Shown in pieces: positions 5,235 through 6,510 of a stretch of DNA of 6,510 nucleotides. Origin of the DNA: Armatimonadota bacterium (GTDB taxonomy: Bacteria; Armatimonadota; Armatimonadia; Armatimonadales; Armatimonadaceae); NCBI GenBank assembly GCA_014380985.1, contig JACMIU010000453.1, positions 1 to 6,510 of the forward strand, in the 5' to 3' direction. The position numbers and the translations under genes were made by a program. Numbering within the stretch: the first letter of the stretch is position 1; every line of letters begins with the position of its first letter. The notes under the pieces were generated by a model. The model was given only the letters and a program-made list of their open reading frames with translations, was not told the origin of the DNA and did not search any database.

Positions 5235-6510
5235 ATGGCAGAAACCTACCAAACTACGCCGCTCAGCGCGGATAATGTCGCCGCGGATGTGGATCGCAAG
5301 CAAAACCAACGGCTTGCCATTGCCTCCTTTGCGTCGGTGGCAACCAACGTTCTCTTTTTGATGGGCGCGGCGAACGGCATGAACGAAAAGCCGTTATCGC
5401 TCGAACAAGCCCCCCCGGTTTACGTCACCTTTACTGCGGTCGCAACCCCTGCCCCGCTTGCGCCGACTCCGCCCCCCGTAGCGACACCCGCGCCGAAGGT
5501 TGTAGCGAAAGCCGATCCCCTGCCGACGCCCGCGCCGCGCAAGCCGGAAGTGGCGAACACGCCGCCCCCGCGCCGCCCCCGCGTTCAAGTGGCGAAGGTT
5601 CGCCCCCGTGTTCGACCGCAACCGCGTGAGATAACGCCGCCGCGTGAGAAAACGCCCCGCGAGATCGAACCGACGCCGCCCCCGGTGCGACCGGTGGAAG
5701 AAACGATTGCCGAAACCCGGCAACAAAATCAGGAAGCGAACCGAACCCGTGGCGCGGAAACGCAGGTCGCGGCAAGCGGCGCGAACACCAACGCCAATTC
5801 CCGGCGCAACGCCTCCAATGCTTCCGATAGCCCGTCGAACGCGGGTGCATCGTCGGCGGCGGGCGGATCGCGTTCCCGTGTATCGCAGGGCATCGCCGGA
5901 GCCTCGGCGACCAACCCCGGTGATTTCCGCTCGCCGAACGCGACGCGGAACAACTCCACGGGCGCACCGTCGCTTCGTACCGGAATCGCCGGTGGATCGG
6001 ACGCGCCGGGAACCGCCGGTATCGTCGGTGAAACCCGTGCCACCGGCTCGATTATCGGGTCGGCGGGCAATATCGCCGGTCCGTCCCTCGCCAACTCGAC
6101 CGGGCCCCGGCGCGGTTTGAACGGCGGTCTATCCGGTGCGCGAGACAAGATTTTAACCCAGTCGGAATCGGCGGGCGGCGCGGCGAACGGTGACTTCACC
6201 GTCGCCAAGGGAACCGGTCTGCGCCCCGGCGCGATTGTTGCCCGAACGGGCCCGGCGGCGGGCGGCGCGGCAGGAACCCTGTCGAACGCGACATTAGGCG
6301 CACGTATCAGCGGCGGCGGCAACGGCTCCGGTAGCGGCGGCGCAGAAAGCCTCGGTGTTTTCCGACGCTCCACCGGTCTCGGTGGCGGTAGCAACGGGCC
6401 CGTCGGGCTTCGTGTGGGAACCGGACCCGGCGCGGGACGCGGAACCGGCGCGGTGAGCGGCGTCGCTAACGGCGATCCGGGCGGCGTCAGCGGGCAAGGG
6501 CTTGCGGGCG
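5235..6510 (+). CDS. TonB-like energy transducer, Pro-rich then Gly-rich (3' partial)
   Basis: This frame has no stop from the ATG at 5235 to the right edge, giving 425 complete codons. An in-frame TAA at 5172 with no other start between supports the start, although GAAAG at 5221-5225 is only a weak ribosome-binding site. The layout is TonB-like. Residues 1-26 are polar and should be cytoplasmic. Residues 27-46 form one uncleaved membrane helix (LAIASFASVATNVLFLMGAA). Residues 59-153 are a Pro/Arg/Thr/Val-rich spacer, much as in TonB. Residues 154-172 are charged. From about 173 to the edge the chain is dominated by Gly, Ala, Ser, Asn and Thr. I find no His, Cys or Trp in the visible part, so the helix lacks the conserved His of E. 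coli TonB (H20). The C-terminal TonB domain would lie beyond the window. Position after exbB-exbD-exbD supports the TonB call. A TolA-like or other envelope-spanning protein is the alternative. Confidence 0.65.
   Translation, partial: MAETYQTTPLSADNVAADVDRKQNQRLAIASFASVATNVLFLMGAANGMNEKPLSLEQAPPVYVTFTAVATPAPLAPTPPPVATPAPKVVAKADPLPTPAPRKPEVANTPPPRRPRVQVAKVRPRVRPQPREITPPREKTPREIEPTPPPVRPVEETIAETRQQNQEANRTRGAETQVAASGANTNANSRRNASNASDSPSNAGASSAAGGSRSRVSQGIAGASATNPGDFRSPNATRNNSTGAPSLRTGIAGGSDAPGTAGIVGETRATGSIIGSAGNIAGPSLANSTGPRRGLNGGLSGARDKILTQSESAGGAANGDFTVAKGTGLRPGAIVARTGPAAGGAAGTLSNATLGARISGGGNGSGSGGAESLGVFRRSTGLGGGSNGPVGLRVGTGPGAGRGTGAVSGVANGDPGGVSGQGLAG

Noticed and set aside
5431..6394. Two long - strand open frames and a + strand frame at 5644-6120 over the tonB-like gene
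   Set aside because: Their Pro/Arg/Ala-rich translations are what GC-rich repetitive codons give in other frames. The frame from 5235 has a TonB-like helix and spacer and fits the operon.
5235..6510. The Gly-rich stretch as a tandem-repeat protein domain
   Set aside because: Only loose motifs recur (TGLxxG, IAGxS, GDF). I could not find a fixed repeat unit, so low-complexity sequence is the better description.

Overview
The window comes from a moderately GC-rich (high fifties percent by eye) diderm bacterium. The evidence for an outer membrane is a TonB-dependent receptor encoded beside an ExbB/ExbD energising complex. The sequence alone does not fix the phylum. The receptor's carboxypeptidase-regulatory-like N-terminus, the ExbB with its own signal peptide and the tandem exbD genes recall Acidobacteriota, Armatimonadota and similar groups, but this is a weak guess.

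All genes lie on the + strand. Positions 2-2869 hold a TonB-dependent outer-membrane receptor whose 5' end probably lies just outside the window. Positions 2870-3140 are non-coding, with an AT-rich first half (a possible promoter) and several small hairpins. Next come exbB (3141-3938), a 124-base spacer with a strong 10-bp hairpin, exbD copy 1 (4063-4551), 16 bases later exbD copy 2 (4568-5077), and a 157-base spacer that can be folded as an H-type pseudoknot over the next gene's ribosome-binding region. From 5235 an open frame runs off the right edge. It has a cytoplasmic N-terminus, one membrane helix, a Pro/Arg-rich stretch and then a very long Gly/Ala/Ser/Asn-rich stretch. Its place and layout fit a TonB-type energy transducer, but the diagnostic C-terminal domain is outside the window.

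Together the genes make a self-contained TonB system. ExbB and ExbD use the proton gradient across the inner membrane. The TonB-like protein would carry that energy across the periplasm. The receptor would import an unidentified ligand. No substrate-specific genes (siderophore, cobalamin or glycan) are visible.

The least ordinary features are the unusual TonB-like protein (no histidine in its helix, Gly-rich linker of over 250 residues), the paired exbD genes with a nearly identical membrane segment but divergent periplasmic domains, and the structured spacers before exbD1 and the tonB-like gene. I see no mobile element, CRISPR array, tRNA or rRNA.
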